Below, piece by piece: positions 1 through 7,184 of a DNA stretch of 28,784 bases. The stretch comes from GCA-2687515 sp046582475 (GTDB lineage Bacteria > Pseudomonadota > Alphaproteobacteria > Rhodospirillales > UBA2165): assembly GCA_046582475.1 (NCBI GenBank), contig JAYGEH010000494.1, positions 1-28,784 of the forward strand, read 5' to 3'. The first letter of the stretch is position 1. Each line of letters begins with the position of its first letter. The position numbers and the translations under genes are program-made. The notes beneath the pieces are model-generated. The model had not been told where the DNA came from. It saw only the letters and a list, made by a program, of their open reading frames with translations, and did not search any database.

Positions 1-9
1 TTCCTCCTT
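1..9 (-). promoter_or_regulatory. Strong Shine-Dalgarno at the left edge
   Basis: On the minus strand these bases read AAGGAGGAA, a near-perfect ribosome binding site. It lies about 27 bases beyond the stop codon of the secreted orphan gene and points off the left edge. This suggests another minus-strand gene starting just outside the window, probably in the same transcript. The start codon itself is not visible. Confidence 0.35.
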
Positions 10-35
10 TGAATCACACGCCGGTTAACAAAGAA

Positions 36-1064
36 TCACCAGACTTTTGCAACAGGTCTATTGTAACTAAAAGCGCCGAAGCCCGAGCCCTGTTTTATCC
101 CTTTGATGATTGGGATGCGGGATAAATCGGCGGGCCTCCAAGGGCCAACATTATAGTATTTTTCGACCATCAAAAATTGCCGGTCTAATTCCCAAACGGA
201 GCCGGACACATGTTTCAGACCAACTGATTTGGTAAATTTTGACTGCTGATCCGCGTTTAGAGATACTTTCGACGGATCGGCTTCATGAATATATTTTTGC
301 CGCCAAAGCCTCAGATTTTTTGGATAAATATTGTAGCGGAACAAATCTATGGCCTGCGGTTCCTTGCTGTTTACGATCGCCTCAGGGAGTGTGAAATGCT
401 GGGACCAAATCGATTTCGGAACAACCCACACGCGGCCACGGCCCAGTGCGTCGCGCGTTTCGTGCCGCTTCGCCGGTTCGCCTGCCCAGCCACTCAGTGT
501 TAAATCCGGCTCTATGTTTGACACCTCATCCTTACCTGGACCCGTTTTGGATTTCCTTATCGAAAGGGTGAGGGTATTCAGATCGATTTTGGTGGGAATC
601 GATAAGGCTTGATAATGGTCCCGCCATTTCATCCGGTACACCTCCACGACATCGGGGTGATCAATATCGTTGGTCCAACCGAGCCGCCAATCTCCTAGGT
701 TATTGTGGTTGAATTCATCCTTCAGATTATTGCAAATCCATGGAATTACGATTTCGACCCAATTGCCGGATGGCAATTTCGCCGCCATCCGCCTCAAATT
801 CGTTTGCCATTTATTATGCCAGCCTAATCCGAAATTGAATTGGCGTATCCAGGAGCATTGCCCCACTTTGTTAAATTCGAATATTTCGCCTTCTACGACG
901 GCACTGAAATTGACCCTGACGTAAAAGCTTCCGCTAAGTTGAGCGTCGGCAGAGCGAGCCAAAGCGGCAAGAACTACGAAGACTATCGCCGCAGAAACCA
1001 GAAGCCGAAGGGTTCCTGACAATCGGCAACTCAATGCTTCTCGAATTCTCATGAATAACTTCAC
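36..1064 (-). CDS. Hypothetical secreted protein, AT-rich orphan
   Basis: I do not recognise this 342-residue protein. It has a long N-terminal signal peptide: basic n-region, hydrophobic core at about residues 20-36 and a likely cleavage after ADA-Q near residue 41. Export to the periplasm or outside is therefore likely. The mature part is rich in Trp, Asn and Lys and has only two cysteines (near 69 and 110) that could form a disulfide. No catalytic motif or repeat is evident. The start chosen is the GTG at 1064; the ATG four codons downstream, with GGAG eleven bases before it, is equally possible. Its base composition is visibly more AT-rich than all neighbours, which suggests acquisition by transfer. 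A pair of GTATAC-core palindromes lies 60-110 bases upstream. Confidence 0.7.
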   Translation of the reverse strand: MKLFMRIREALSCRLSGTLRLLVSAAIVFVVLAALARSADAQLSGSFYVRVNFSAVVEGEIFEFNKVGQCSWIRQFNFGLGWHNKWQTNLRRMAAKLPSGNWVEIVIPWICNNLKDEFNHNNLGDWRLGWTNDIDHPDVVEVYRMKWRDHYQALSIPTKIDLNTLTLSIRKSKTGPGKDEVSNIEPDLTLSGWAGEPAKRHETRDALGRGRVWVVPKSIWSQHFTLPEAIVNSKEPQAIDLFRYNIYPKNLRLWRQKYIHEADPSKVSLNADQQSKFTKSVGLKHVSGSVWELDRQFLMVEKYYNVGPWRPADLSRIPIIKGIKQGSGFGAFSYNRPVAKVW

Positions 1065-1126
1065 TCCAGCTCCAACGCATAATTGCCGCCGGTACGCTGG
1101 AATCCCATTCAGTTTCTAATTCATGA

Positions 1127-1173
1127 CAGTATACTTAATTAATGCAATATTTTAATAATAATTAAGTATACTG
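1127..1173. promoter_or_regulatory. Paired inverted GTATAC-core operator-like sites
   Basis: Two perfectly complementary 15-base arms (1127-1141 and 1159-1173) flank a 17-base AT-rich spacer. Each arm also contains the self-palindromic octamer AGTATACT (1128-1135 and 1165-1172), so the octamers are 37 bases apart. GTATAC-centred palindromes are typical binding sites of GntR/FadR-type repressors (family knowledge). The position upstream of the minus-strand gene starting at 1064 fits a promoter-operator. No regulator gene is in the window. The 15-base arms could also simply form a hairpin. Confidence 0.5.
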
Positions 1174-1238
1174 ACACGAAATAAACTACCGAAATAAGCT
1201 ATTACTAGCGGCAGGGGGAGCAAATCATCGGGGCGCCC

Positions 1239-1838
1239 GGCTGGCCGACCCAGCCATCCCCAGCCGGGCTGGAGTCTGGACGAACATTTTTATTCCACCC
1301 CTTGCGCCTGCCCTCGGGCAGACTAAATAACATACAGCGCCTGTGAGCGCTCGTGCTCTTGAACATTGTGAATATGAAGACTTGATCCGACGCGGCGGAA
1401 ATGCCGCCAGCGTGTCCGTTGCGGTGCGCCATAGGGCGCAAAAACCGTAACAAACCGTTAGGAACCGTCATAACCGTAAGGGGGGTGTAAATGATGTTGT
1501 ACGAGTTTCTGACAACAATTCCCGTTAATGGTGAAAATCGGGGAATGTCTCATTGTCTCCGTGGTGCAATCTTTTTCTCTGCGCCGAATGAACTCCGATC
1601 ACAGACAGGTGCCAAAATCGGCGCCGGTCTGGCCGAGTGTGCCACTTACCAAGGTGCCGGGACGGACGGCCAATCGGCCAACCCGTGGCCACCCGCCTTC
1701 GCCGTCGCGTAGCTCGGGCTTCGTCGGGCAGGTCCCCGATTGGCCTGCTCCCTTGGCACCCCCATTTACCCCCACCGCCCCCCATGGTCGTTTTTCCAAA
1801 TTGTGTCGCATTTGGGGGCGCCATACCAGGGGCGGTAT
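1239..1838 (+). repeat. Long dispersed repeat element, copy A
   Basis: This stretch matches copy B (10769-11279) in inverted orientation over nearly its full length. It includes a 67-base stretch that is identical (1433-1499 versus 11019-11085). The element opens with a GC-rich unit containing the hairpin GGCTGG-CCGAC-CCAGCC, has four AACCGT iterons in the middle, and ends with a CATACCAGGGGCGGTAT-like half palindrome. Copy A carries about 120 bases (1636-1756) that are not matched in copy B. Short open frames exist on both strands, but differences between copies change amino acids freely, so I do not call genes in it. It resembles a non-autonomous mobile or dispersed repeat; no transposase is present. 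Confidence 0.85.
1443..1477 (+). repeat. Four AACCGT iterons in repeat copy A
   Basis: AACCGT occurs at 1443, 1453, 1463 and 1472, that is at 10, 10 and 9 base spacing, about one helical turn, so all copies face the same side of the DNA. A poly-G run and GTGTAAATGATG follow. The array is exactly conserved in copy B. Such arrays usually bind a protein cooperatively, but the partner is unknown. Confidence 0.7.
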
Positions 1839-1926
1839 ATGGGCTTCTACCGAACAACCGCTTGATCTCGGATGGCAAGAATGATCCCATGCGCTTTCCG
1901 TAAATACCAAGCAGGGAGAGTGACTT

Positions 1927-2445
1927 ATGGGAATCAGGCGGGTTGTCACCGGACATGATGAGAATGGCAAAGCCGTGGTTATTTTTGACGGCGATGCCGC
2001 CAACGTAAAAAATCCGACCAGCGGCATCGAAAGCACGCTCTTTTGGGTCAACGAAGCGACGCCGGCCGATAATTCCGGCAGCCAAGATACCGGCAACATG
2101 GACGTGGCCATCGCACCCGGACCGAGCGGCGCCATTTTCCGCGTCGTCGAGTTTGGCCCCGAAGGCGAGGGCGAGGTTTCGGAAGACGAGCTGGATTACC
2201 TGTCAAAGGCCGGCGGCGCCGAACAGCCCGAAGGCGCCCGCCATCCCGGCATGCACAAGACCAGTACCATCGATTACGCCATTGTAATGTCGGGCGAGAT
2301 CGACATGCTGATGGACGACACTGAAGTGCATGTGAAGGCCGGCGATGTGATTGTGCAGCGGGGAACCGTGCATGCCTGGGCCAACCGGGGCACCGAGCCG
2401 TGCAAAATCGCATTCATCCTGATCGACGCGGTGCCGGTACCCTGA
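1927..2445 (+). CDS. Cupin domain-containing protein
   Basis: This is a 172-residue single-domain cupin. Residues about 100-155 carry the two cupin motifs. Motif 1 supplies H106, H110 and D116 (aspartate where many cupins have glutamate), and motif 2 contains H149 in GTVHAW, consistent with one mononuclear metal site. The N-terminal 90 residues are a family-specific extension. The start is ATG at 1927, preceded by AGGGAGAG at suitable spacing. It is the first gene of a rightward operon with a Gfo/Idh/MocA oxidoreductase and a broken DUF849 enzyme, so a role in breakdown of a small carboxylated or sugar-like substrate is likely. Related cupins act as dioxygenases, isomerases or ligand sensors; the reaction cannot be read from the sequence. 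Confidence 0.9.
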   Translation: MGIRRVVTGHDENGKAVVIFDGDAANVKNPTSGIESTLFWVNEATPADNSGSQDTGNMDVAIAPGPSGAIFRVVEFGPEGEGEVSEDELDYLSKAGGAEQPEGARHPGMHKTSTIDYAIVMSGEIDMLMDDTEVHVKAGDVIVQRGTVHAWANRGTEPCKIAFILIDAVPVP

Positions 2446-2474
2446 CCGGCAACCCGGCCTCCGGGGAATAGTCC

Positions 2475-3473
2475 TTGATCACTGCGGGAATCCTGGGGCT
2501 CGGCCGCTGGGGGCGGCTTTTGGTGGATTCTGTTCAAGGAAAAAGCGATCATATCCGCTTCACCGCCGGCACCACGCGGACGCCCCGCAAAGCCCGCGCC
2601 TTCGCCAAGGAAAACGGTCTCCATCTGTGCGCCGATTACGCCGAGCTTCTGGCCCGGCCCGATGTCGATGCGGTCTTTATCGCGACCCCCCACAGCCAGC
2701 ATTTCGATCAGATTATCCAGGCTGCCAAGGCCGGCAAGCATGTCTTTTGCGAAAAGCCGTTCACCCTGGACCCGGGCGATACCAAAACCGCCCTTGCGGC
2801 CCTCAGCAACGCCGGGCTCAAGGCCGGGGTTGGCTTCAACCGCCGTTTCGCCCCCAACACGATCGAACTGAGGCGCATGCTGGAGGCAGGCGAATTGGGC
2901 GAGGTGGTCCATGTGGAAGCCAATTTCTCCAACAATATGTCGCAACATACCGAAGCCTGGCGCAGCACCGCCGATGAAAGCCCGGCCGGCGGCATGACCT
3001 CACTAGGCTTGCATGCCGTCGATACTTTCATTCATTTGCTGGGACCGATTACCAGCCTGGTGGCCTCCAGCCGCAATATCGCCATGCCGTTCGATGTAGA
3101 CGATTCGACAACCATGCTGATGAATTTCGCCGGTGGCCAGTCCGGCTATCTCGGCACCTTTGCATCGACCACGTTGATGTGGCGAGTGCGTGTGTTCGGG
3201 ACCGGGGGCTGGGCCGAACTTCGCGATCAGGACCGGATCGAAACGCTCCTGGCCGGCGGCAAGGCCGAAGCCCGAAGCTGGGACGGCTACGGCTATCCGG
3301 CGCTCATAACCGTGGCGGCAGGCCTCGAAGACTTTGCCATGGCCATTGCCGAGGACCGGCCGGCGGCGATCAGCCCGGCCCATATCCAGCACGGCATTGA
3401 CGTTTTGGGGGCTATCATTGAATCTTCGAAAGCGAATACTTTGGTAAATATCGAATTGCGGGACGGGAGCTGA
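2475..3473 (+). CDS. Gfo/Idh/MocA family oxidoreductase
   Basis: This 332-residue NAD(P)-dependent dehydrogenase has an N-terminal Rossmann fold with GILGLGRWG at residues 5-13. The family signature AGKHVFCEKP ends at P95 and supplies the conserved Lys-Pro (K94). The C-terminal alpha/beta domain carries the histidine typical of the active site within the GLHAVDTF region. The start is a TTG at 2475, 29 bases after the cupin stop. The next gene begins 2 bases after its stop, so the genes are co-transcribed. It is clearly paralogous to the oxidoreductase at 11623-12612: both have EKP at residues 93-95 and share the ATPHSxHxDQ segment. Members oxidise sugars, inositols or related polyols; the substrate here is unknown. 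Confidence 0.92.
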   Translation: MITAGILGLGRWGRLLVDSVQGKSDHIRFTAGTTRTPRKARAFAKENGLHLCADYAELLARPDVDAVFIATPHSQHFDQIIQAAKAGKHVFCEKPFTLDPGDTKTALAALSNAGLKAGVGFNRRFAPNTIELRRMLEAGELGEVVHVEANFSNNMSQHTEAWRSTADESPAGGMTSLGLHAVDTFIHLLGPITSLVASSRNIAMPFDVDDSTTMLMNFAGGQSGYLGTFASTTLMWRVRVFGTGGWAELRDQDRIETLLAGGKAEARSWDGYGYPALITVAAGLEDFAMAIAEDRPAAISPAHIQHGIDVLGAIIESSKANTLVNIELRDGS

Positions 3474-3475
3474 TC

Positions 3476-4458
3476 ATGGCGGACATCAAGGCAATCTATT
3501 CGGATATGGTGACGGGACTGCACGCAGAGCCGGCGCTCGCTACCATGGACAAGAAGCTGATCATCAATGTGGCGCCCACCGGCTCCTTCACGTCGCGCCA
3601 GCAGAACCCGTTGCAGCCCTATACCATGGAATAAAACGTCAAATCCGCTATCGAGTCCTATAAGGCCGGCGCCTCGGTTTGGCACGTCCATGCGCGGGAA
3701 AAGGACGGCTTGCCGAGCAAGGACCCGCATGTGGTCAAGGAAACCATCGATCGGGTGTTCGACGCCTGCCCCGATATCGTCACCTCGGTCCTGCCCTATG
3801 CCGATTACGACAAGCAGGGCATGGAGCAGATCAAGCCGACCGTGGATATCCTGAAAGCGGCCGGCCCGCAATATATGGAAACCGCCGTCTTGTTGATCAT
3901 GTCGATGACCCTGGGTGACAAGTTCACCTATGTGGTTTCCGAAACCCACCTGAAGGAAACCGTGCACTATATGGAAGATAACGGCGTGCGCCCCGAATAT
4001 CAGGGCACGCCTATTCCGGCTTAAAAGACGTCATGGACTGGCTGATTGAAACCGGCATCGCCAAGCATCCGCCGATCATGAACGTGATGTGCGGCTTTCA
4101 CGGATTCAGCCACGCCACGCCCCTGACCCCGGACCCATGGAGCTATGTCTACATCATGTCCCTGGCGCAGGTGATGCCGGCGGGTGAGGTGCAAGGCTTT
4201 TGTGCCGGCGGGCGCAACTGGCTTGCGTTCACCACCCTCGGCATCATGATGGGCATGGACATGGTGCGCGTCGGCATGGAAGATTCGGTGTTCGTGCATC
4301 CGCACCAGGACGAAAAATTGAAATCCTCGGCGCAGGCGGTCGAATTGGTGCGCACCATCGCCGAATCCCTGGGCCGCGAGATCTCAACCGCCGACGAAGC
4401 CCGCCAGATTTTGGGCATCGCCCCCAGAGACGGCGCCGCCATGGTGGCGGCCAAATAA
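3476..4458 (+). pseudogene. Broken beta-keto acid cleavage enzyme (DUF849/BKACE)
   Basis: The reading frame encodes a DUF849 (3-keto-5-aminohexanoate cleavage enzyme type) protein, a Zn-dependent TIM barrel that condenses a beta-keto acid with acetyl-CoA. The metal-binding HVHAR motif and the late VRVGMEDS motif are both preserved. Two lesions break it. An in-frame TAA lies at 3632-3634, after TPEE-like residues PYTME. A one-base loss near 4006 moves the frame; restoring one C there would read GHAYSGLKDVMDW. The total length (983 bases) is one short of a multiple of three, as expected. The start is ATG at 3476 with GGGAG upstream, two bases after the oxidoreductase stop. It could be a recent pseudogene or two sequencing errors. 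Confidence 0.88.
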
Positions 4459-4473
4459 TTCGTTCTGGCCCGA

Positions 4474-5730
4474 TCAGGTCCTCGGCGCCTCGATCCGCTG
4501 GGCAATATTATTGCGGCCTGCATTCCGGCGTATCCAAATCCAGAACACCAACCCGGCGATGGCGCCGCCCAGGAAGGTGGGTACAATACCAAGCCGGTCG
4601 GCCAGTTGCCCCGCCATGAAGGCGCCAAATGCCGGAATGGCGCGCACCGTGAGCGCATAAATGCTCATAATCCGGGCGCGAAGGTAATCCTCGACGGTGG
4701 TCTGGATCAAGATCTGATTGCTGATCAAAACGGTGGCCGAGCAATATCCGTAAACGAATAGCAGGGCGACCCCGATTGCCAGATCGCCCGAGTACAGGAA
4801 CGCGATCAGGGCAATCACCGTGGCCGCGAAATTCCACAGCATAATCCGGGTCAGCCCCTGGGTGGCGCCCCTCCAGGCCAGCCAGAGGGATGCCAGCATG
4901 GCGCCGGCGCCGGCGGAAGCCAACAGCCAGGCCAGCGCCGCCGCGTCGCCTTCCAGAACACGGCCCACATAGGCGGGCATCAACTCTACAATCGGGCGCA
5001 GCAATATCCCGAGGGCAACGGCGACAATGAGAAGCAGCCGAATGGAAATGCTGGACCAGGCATATTTGAGCCCGGCGGCCATATCCAGGACGACCCCCCT
5101 GGACGCCGGCCCATCGCCGAGGCTTTCGTCAATCCGGATAACCGACAAGGCCGCCAGGAAGGCGATGTAGGTAACGGAATTAAGCGCGAAGGCCATGCCA
5201 ACGCCGGCCCAGACAATAATGATACCGGCGAATGCCGGGCCCAAAAAGCGGGCGGCTTGCGAAACCGAGGATTGGAAGGCGATGGCGGCGGTTAAATCCT
5301 CGCGCGGCACCAACCTCGGCATAATTGCGAAATGGGCGGGAAAAGAGATGCCGTTGAGCGAACCGAGAACGAGGGCAAACAGCAGCAGAATTTCGATGGT
5401 GATCCAATCATTCAGGGTGACCACCGTCAGCAATACCATGACGATCGCCGACAGGAACTGCGACCAAAACAACGCCCGCCGCGCGCTGGTCCGGTCGATG
5501 ATGACGCCGGCCAGCGGGCTGATGACGGCATTCGGCAAGGTTTCCGCCATGACAATGCCGCCCACCCAGGCCGCCGAGTGGGTCAATTCCCAAGTGATCC
5601 AGCCCAAGGCGACGAAGAAGACAAAGGTGCCGGTAAGGGCAATGCCCAAACCACCGCAATAGAGCACGAAATTCCGGGAGTCGAGCGCCCGGCCAATGCC
5701 GCCGAATGCGCCTGACTTCGCATTCACCAC
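4474..5730 (-). CDS. MFS transporter, EntS/MFS_3-like exporter
   Basis: This 418-residue inner-membrane protein has about twelve hydrophobic segments. The cytoplasmic loop after the second helix reads GVIIDRTSARR, matching the MFS loop-2-3 signature (G-x-x-x-D-R-x-x-R-R). The overall pattern resembles the MFS_3/EntS branch of proton-driven exporters. The start is GTG at 5730, which overlaps the end of the preceding SDR gene by 7 bases, so translation is probably coupled. It is the last gene of a four-gene leftward operon (aldehyde oxidoreductase, two SDRs, transporter) and converges on the broken DUF849 gene with only 15 bases between. The likely role is export of a pathway intermediate or toxic compound; the substrate is unknown. 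Confidence 0.92.
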   Translation of the reverse strand: MVNAKSGAFGGIGRALDSRNFVLYCGGLGIALTGTFVFFVALGWITWELTHSAAWVGGIVMAETLPNAVISPLAGVIIDRTSARRALFWSQFLSAIVMVLLTVVTLNDWITIEILLLFALVLGSLNGISFPAHFAIMPRLVPREDLTAAIAFQSSVSQAARFLGPAFAGIIIVWAGVGMAFALNSVTYIAFLAALSVIRIDESLGDGPASRGVVLDMAAGLKYAWSSISIRLLLIVAVALGILLRPIVELMPAYVGRVLEGDAAALAWLLASAGAGAMLASLWLAWRGATQGLTRIMLWNFAATVIALIAFLYSGDLAIGVALLFVYGYCSATVLISNQILIQTTVEDYLRARIMSIYALTVRAIPAFGAFMAGQLADRLGIVPTFLGGAIAGLVFWIWIRRNAGRNNIAQRIEAPRT

Positions 5731-6446
5731 GGTAATTGCTGGCCGTCGAAATTCCAGTAGGTACCGGTGTCGGCAAGGGTCAACTTATCGAAGATGGCGC
5801 GCATGCCGGCGACCGCATCCTCGACCGAAGTTGGCGCGCTAGGTCCGCCCAAGTCGGTCCGCGTCCATCCCGGCGCCATGGAAATCACAATAATCTCCCG
5901 CTCTCCCAACCAAGCGCCGGCGTTTCGGGTCAGCATATTAAGCGCCGCTTTGGACGTCCGGTAAGCGTAACGCCCGCCCTGTTCTGTATTGGCGATAGAC
6001 CCCAAACCCGACGTCATCATCACAACCAATTTTTTTTCGCTGGCCGCGACATTATCGGCAAACGCGCCGGTAATGCGGCCCGGCGCCACCACATTGGTTT
6101 TCAGGATTCCGAGCCACTCATCGGTGTCGGTGTTTTTGAGGTCCGGATCGTCGCCGCCTTCGGCAACACCTTGGCCGTAATTATCGATGATACCGGCATT
6201 GTTGATGAGAAGATCGATGGGCGCGCCGGACAAACTTTCGGCAACCGCATTCACTTCGGCGCCGTTATCCACATCCATGCGCTCAATCGAAAGTCGGCCG
6301 CCGGCGCTATCTTTCAGTGAATTCAGCGCATCCGCGCCTTCCGGTTTTCGGCAAGTGGCAACCACGTTCCAGCCCCCATCCAGATATTGGCGCACCAATT
6401 CCAGACCTATGCCCCGGTTGGCGCCCGTCACCAGCAAAGTCGGCAT
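5724..6446 (-). CDS. SDR family oxidoreductase (C-factor-like)
   Basis: This is a 240-residue classical short-chain dehydrogenase. It shows the cofactor motif TGANRGIG at residues 7-14, NNAG at 82-85, the catalytic serine near 146 and Y162-x3-K166, so it should be an active NAD(P)(H)-dependent carbonyl/alcohol oxidoreductase. The LLVTGANRGIGLELVRQ start resembles the CsgA/C-factor and sniffer-like branch. The start is ATG at 6446 with GAGAAGGGG a few bases upstream. It lies 18 bases after the previous SDR and overlaps the transporter by 7 bases. The operon context suggests oxidation or reduction of the same carbonyl substrate handled by the aldehyde oxidoreductase. Confidence 0.9.
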   Translation of the reverse strand: MPTLLVTGANRGIGLELVRQYLDGGWNVVATCRKPEGADALNSLKDSAGGRLSIERMDVDNGAEVNAVAESLSGAPIDLLINNAGIIDNYGQGVAEGGDDPDLKNTDTDEWLGILKTNVVAPGRITGAFADNVAASEKKLVVMMTSGLGSIANTEQGGRYAYRTSKAALNMLTRNAGAWLGEREIIVISMAPGWTRTDLGGPSAPTSVEDAVAGMRAIFDKLTLADTGTYWNFDGQQLPW

Positions 6447-6464
6447 GACCGGTCCCCTTCTCAG

Positions 6465-7175
6465 CTACAGCAACATGGAGCCGCCATCGACGTTGAGGAC
6501 CACGCCGGTGGTGAAGGGATTGCCCATGAGCATTAAGATCGCGTGGCCAATGTCTTCGGGCTGGCCCATGCGCTTGGCCGGCACTGTCGCCGCGACGCGC
6601 TCGTAATGGGCTTTGCGGGCATCGGCGGGCAGTTGCTCCCATAGGGGCGTATCGATGGCGCCGGGCGAAATCGCATTGACCCGGGTTGGTGAAAAATCGA
6701 TGGCCAGGCCCCGGGTCAACCCCTCGATGGCCGCGTTGACCGCCGAAAGGACGGAGGCCGCCGGCGCCGGCTTCTGGCCGAGGCCGCCGGTGACGAAGGT
6801 GAGCGAGCCGCCGGTAACGATCTCCGCCGCCCGCGCGATACGGAAATAGGGCCAGAACTTGGCGTCCATTGCGGTATAGGCGGTTGCCATGTCCAGATCC
6901 TGGATCCGTCCGCGCCCGCCCTTGCCGATGCTCGCCACCACATGGTTCCAGGCGCCGCTGCCGGCGAAGTAATCGGCCACTTCCCGATCGTCGGTGGCGT
7001 CCAGAACCGCAACTGCGGCGCCGCCTATGGCCTTGGCGGCACCGTCCAGCCGCTCCGCCGAGCGCCCGGCGATGGTGACATCGGCGCCGGCTTCCCGGGC
7101 CACCTTGGCGGTTCCCAGCCCGATGCCGGAGGAGCCGCCGACCACGAGAACCCGCATCCCCGCGAATGAATACAT
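6465..7175 (-). CDS. Divergent SDR lacking the catalytic Tyr/Lys
   Basis: This is a 236-residue SDR-fold protein. The dinucleotide-binding motif (GGSSGIG, residues 13-19) and the C-terminal PGAIDTPLW and GVVLNVDGG segments are clear. At the place of the canonical YxxxK it reads L143-S-A-V-N147, just before AAIEGLTRGLA, so both catalytic Tyr and Lys are absent. It may be a cofactor-binding non-enzyme or may use another mechanism; a branch of SDR proteins with an AVN-type motif is known to me only as uncharacterised. It starts 9 bases after the aldehyde oxidoreductase stop, so it is co-transcribed. An ATG at codon 7 is an alternative start; neither has a clear ribosome binding site. Confidence 0.85.
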   Translation of the reverse strand: MYSFAGMRVLVVGGSSGIGLGTAKVAREAGADVTIAGRSAERLDGAAKAIGGAAVAVLDATDDREVADYFAGSGAWNHVVASIGKGGRGRIQDLDMATAYTAMDAKFWPYFRIARAAEIVTGGSLTFVTGGLGQKPAPAASVLSAVNAAIEGLTRGLAIDFSPTRVNAISPGAIDTPLWEQLPADARKAHYERVAATVPAKRMGQPEDIGHAILMLMGNPFTTGVVLNVDGGSMLL

Positions 7176-7184
7176 CGGGGACGG

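Noticed and set aside
1205..1471. 88-codon minus-strand frame in copy A with a matching frame in copy B
   Set aside because: In copy B a stop interrupts it at about 11223 and composition follows the repeat, so it was treated as non-coding.
1491..1712. Short frame starting MMLYEFLTT in copy A and its counterpart in copy B
   Set aside because: Differences between the copies are mostly amino-acid-changing and the frame diverges completely after about 42 codons, so coding is unlikely.
1841..1903. Open stretch ending in TAA just before the cupin gene, possibly the tail of a lost gene
   Set aside because: About 20 codons with no family signal; it does not resemble the missing SDR C-terminus.
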